From a virus: a stretch of DNA of 23,463 nt. Position 1 is the first letter of the stretch. The number at the start of each line of letters is the position of its first letter. Positions 22,750-23,463 of this stretch are shown here, piece after piece. The notes under the pieces are model-generated. The model was given only the letters and a program-made list of their open reading frames with translations, did no database searches and had not been told where the DNA came from. The translations under genes and the position numbers were made by a program. The stretch is from IMG/VR virus record IMGVR_UViG_3300037240_000302, positions 1-23,463 of that record. The stretch is one strand, 5' to 3'.

Positions 22750-23463
22750 TTACTGAGTCATTGGCGGCGTGGCGATGGAGCCCAGGGCCGCGCTCACCCG
22801 CGCTGAAGCCTGCTTGCGCCAGGCGCGATCGTCATCGGCAGCAGCTCCAGCTACGTCGATGCCGTGCTCTTTACAGAGCTTATCGAGCTTATTCTTGGCG
22901 CTCGTTTTCTGCGCGTCCGAAAGGCCTTCGGTCTGATCGAAGCGGGCCAGGGCGTCGCGCAGGTGCGACTTAGTCTCCTCCTCAGAGGGGAACTTCCAGG
23001 GCAGCTTCCAGGTCTCGGTCTTCTCCGGATCCCCGACGACCAGGAAGCAGTCGGCGGTGAGGTTCGCGCCGTCGACTTTCTTGGTGTGGCCCAGGCGGCG
23101 ATACTCGGCCAGTCGCGACAGCGAGCGATTGCAGCGGCAGTTCTCATCGTCGCAATCGGGGTTCGAGCAATTCTCGCAATCGTCGCCCATGCACTCGGAG
23201 CAGCCGCAGATGCATTCGGTGTCGTCGTCGTCGTTGTCTTGAGAGCCGCGCTTGGCCAGGATCCGCATCCGGATCTCGGCGGGCATCGAGCGAGGCAAGG
23301 AGCTGACCTGGGACGCGGCGGCCGGATAAGCGGGGAAGGTGACCGGAGAAACATCGAAGAGCTCGTCGAACTCGAGAATCTTACGGCTTACAGATCCGTC
23401 TGCATTGTCGGTCCACTGATCGCGCTTGACAGTGAAGCCGAAGCTCGAGCCAGTAACATCTTT
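22750..23463 (-). CDS. HK97-type prohead protease (S78), 5' partial, with Cys-rich insertion
   Basis: The gene enters from the right edge without its start; 237 residues are visible. It begins KDVTGSSFGFTVKRDQW, matching the GxSxGF serine-motif region, then SRKILEFDELFDVSPVTFPA and YPAASQVSSLP, signatures of the S78 family that matures capsids. After an Asp-rich stretch (DNDDDDTE) comes a cluster of nine Cys in about 28 residues (ECICGCSECMGDDCENC, then PDC, ENC, RC). A C-terminal domain follows with CFLVVGDPEKTETWKLPW and a helix ALARFDQTEGLSDAQKTSAK and LDKLCKEHGID; similar GDPxxxxTWKLP domains occur at the C-end of some phage proteases. The catalytic His lies outside the window. The capsid gene starts 122 bp downstream. 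Confidence 0.88.
   Translation of the reverse strand, partial: KDVTGSSFGFTVKRDQWTDNADGSVSRKILEFDELFDVSPVTFPAYPAAASQVSSLPRSMPAEIRMRILAKRGSQDNDDDDTECICGCSECMGDDCENCSNPDCDDENCRCNRSLSRLAEYRRLGHTKKVDGANLTADCFLVVGDPEKTETWKLPWKFPSEEETKSHLRDALARFDQTEGLSDAQKTSAKNKLDKLCKEHGIDVAGAAADDDRAWRKQASARVSAALGSIATPPMTQ

Overview
The window is most of the late (head and tail) region of a temperate siphovirus-type prophage, ending in its integrase at the left edge. GC-rich sequence, Shine-Dalgarno-led genes with many ATGA overlaps, heptamer repeats of the TCAGCTN type and the style of the small membrane proteins suggest an Acidobacteriota host (Terriglobia-like). That host call is inference from composition and protein style, not proven by a marker gene.

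Layout. Almost everything from 2290 to the right edge is one minus-strand morphogenesis cluster, so it is transcribed right to left. In order of transcription: HK97-type prohead protease with a Cys-rich insertion (5' end cut by the window), HK97 major capsid protein, a 76-aa protein, a phiE125 gp8-like connector, an unlisted 49-aa ORF, a second connector, then a two-gene surface-modification insert (a GT2-GT92 double glycosyltransferase and a SAM methyltransferase). These are followed by a gp10-like tail-completion protein, tail terminator, major tail (tube) protein, and tail assembly chaperone G with a probable -1 frameshift giving G-T. Next come a small membrane-anchored moron, an intrinsic terminator and the tape measure protein. 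The distal tail is DUF2460, a coiled-coil/beta protein, a LuxR-type HTH protein, DUF2163, an NlpC/P60 peptidase, a J-like hub and a tail fibre. DUF2460-DUF2163-NlpC/P60-hub is the distal-tail order also known from Rhodobacter gene transfer agent and related siphoviruses.

The left 2.3 kb is the lysogeny/accessory end: a plus-strand membrane-anchored protein, a small minus-strand ORF bracketed by heptamer repeats, a 57-aa ribbon-helix-helix repressor-like gene with a possible leaderless promoter and operator-like repeats, and the divergent tyrosine integrase.

How the genes work together: protease and capsid build the head; connectors and gp10-like protein close it; terminator, tube, G/GT chaperone and tape measure build the tail; DUF2460, DUF2163, peptidase, hub and fibre form the tip. 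The RHH protein and integrase belong to lysogeny control. The glycosyltransferase/methyltransferase pair and the LuxR protein with its folded leader are the non-standard parts and the most interesting ones. No tRNA, CRISPR, IS element, holin, endolysin, portal or terminase is visible; the last two are expected beyond the right edge.
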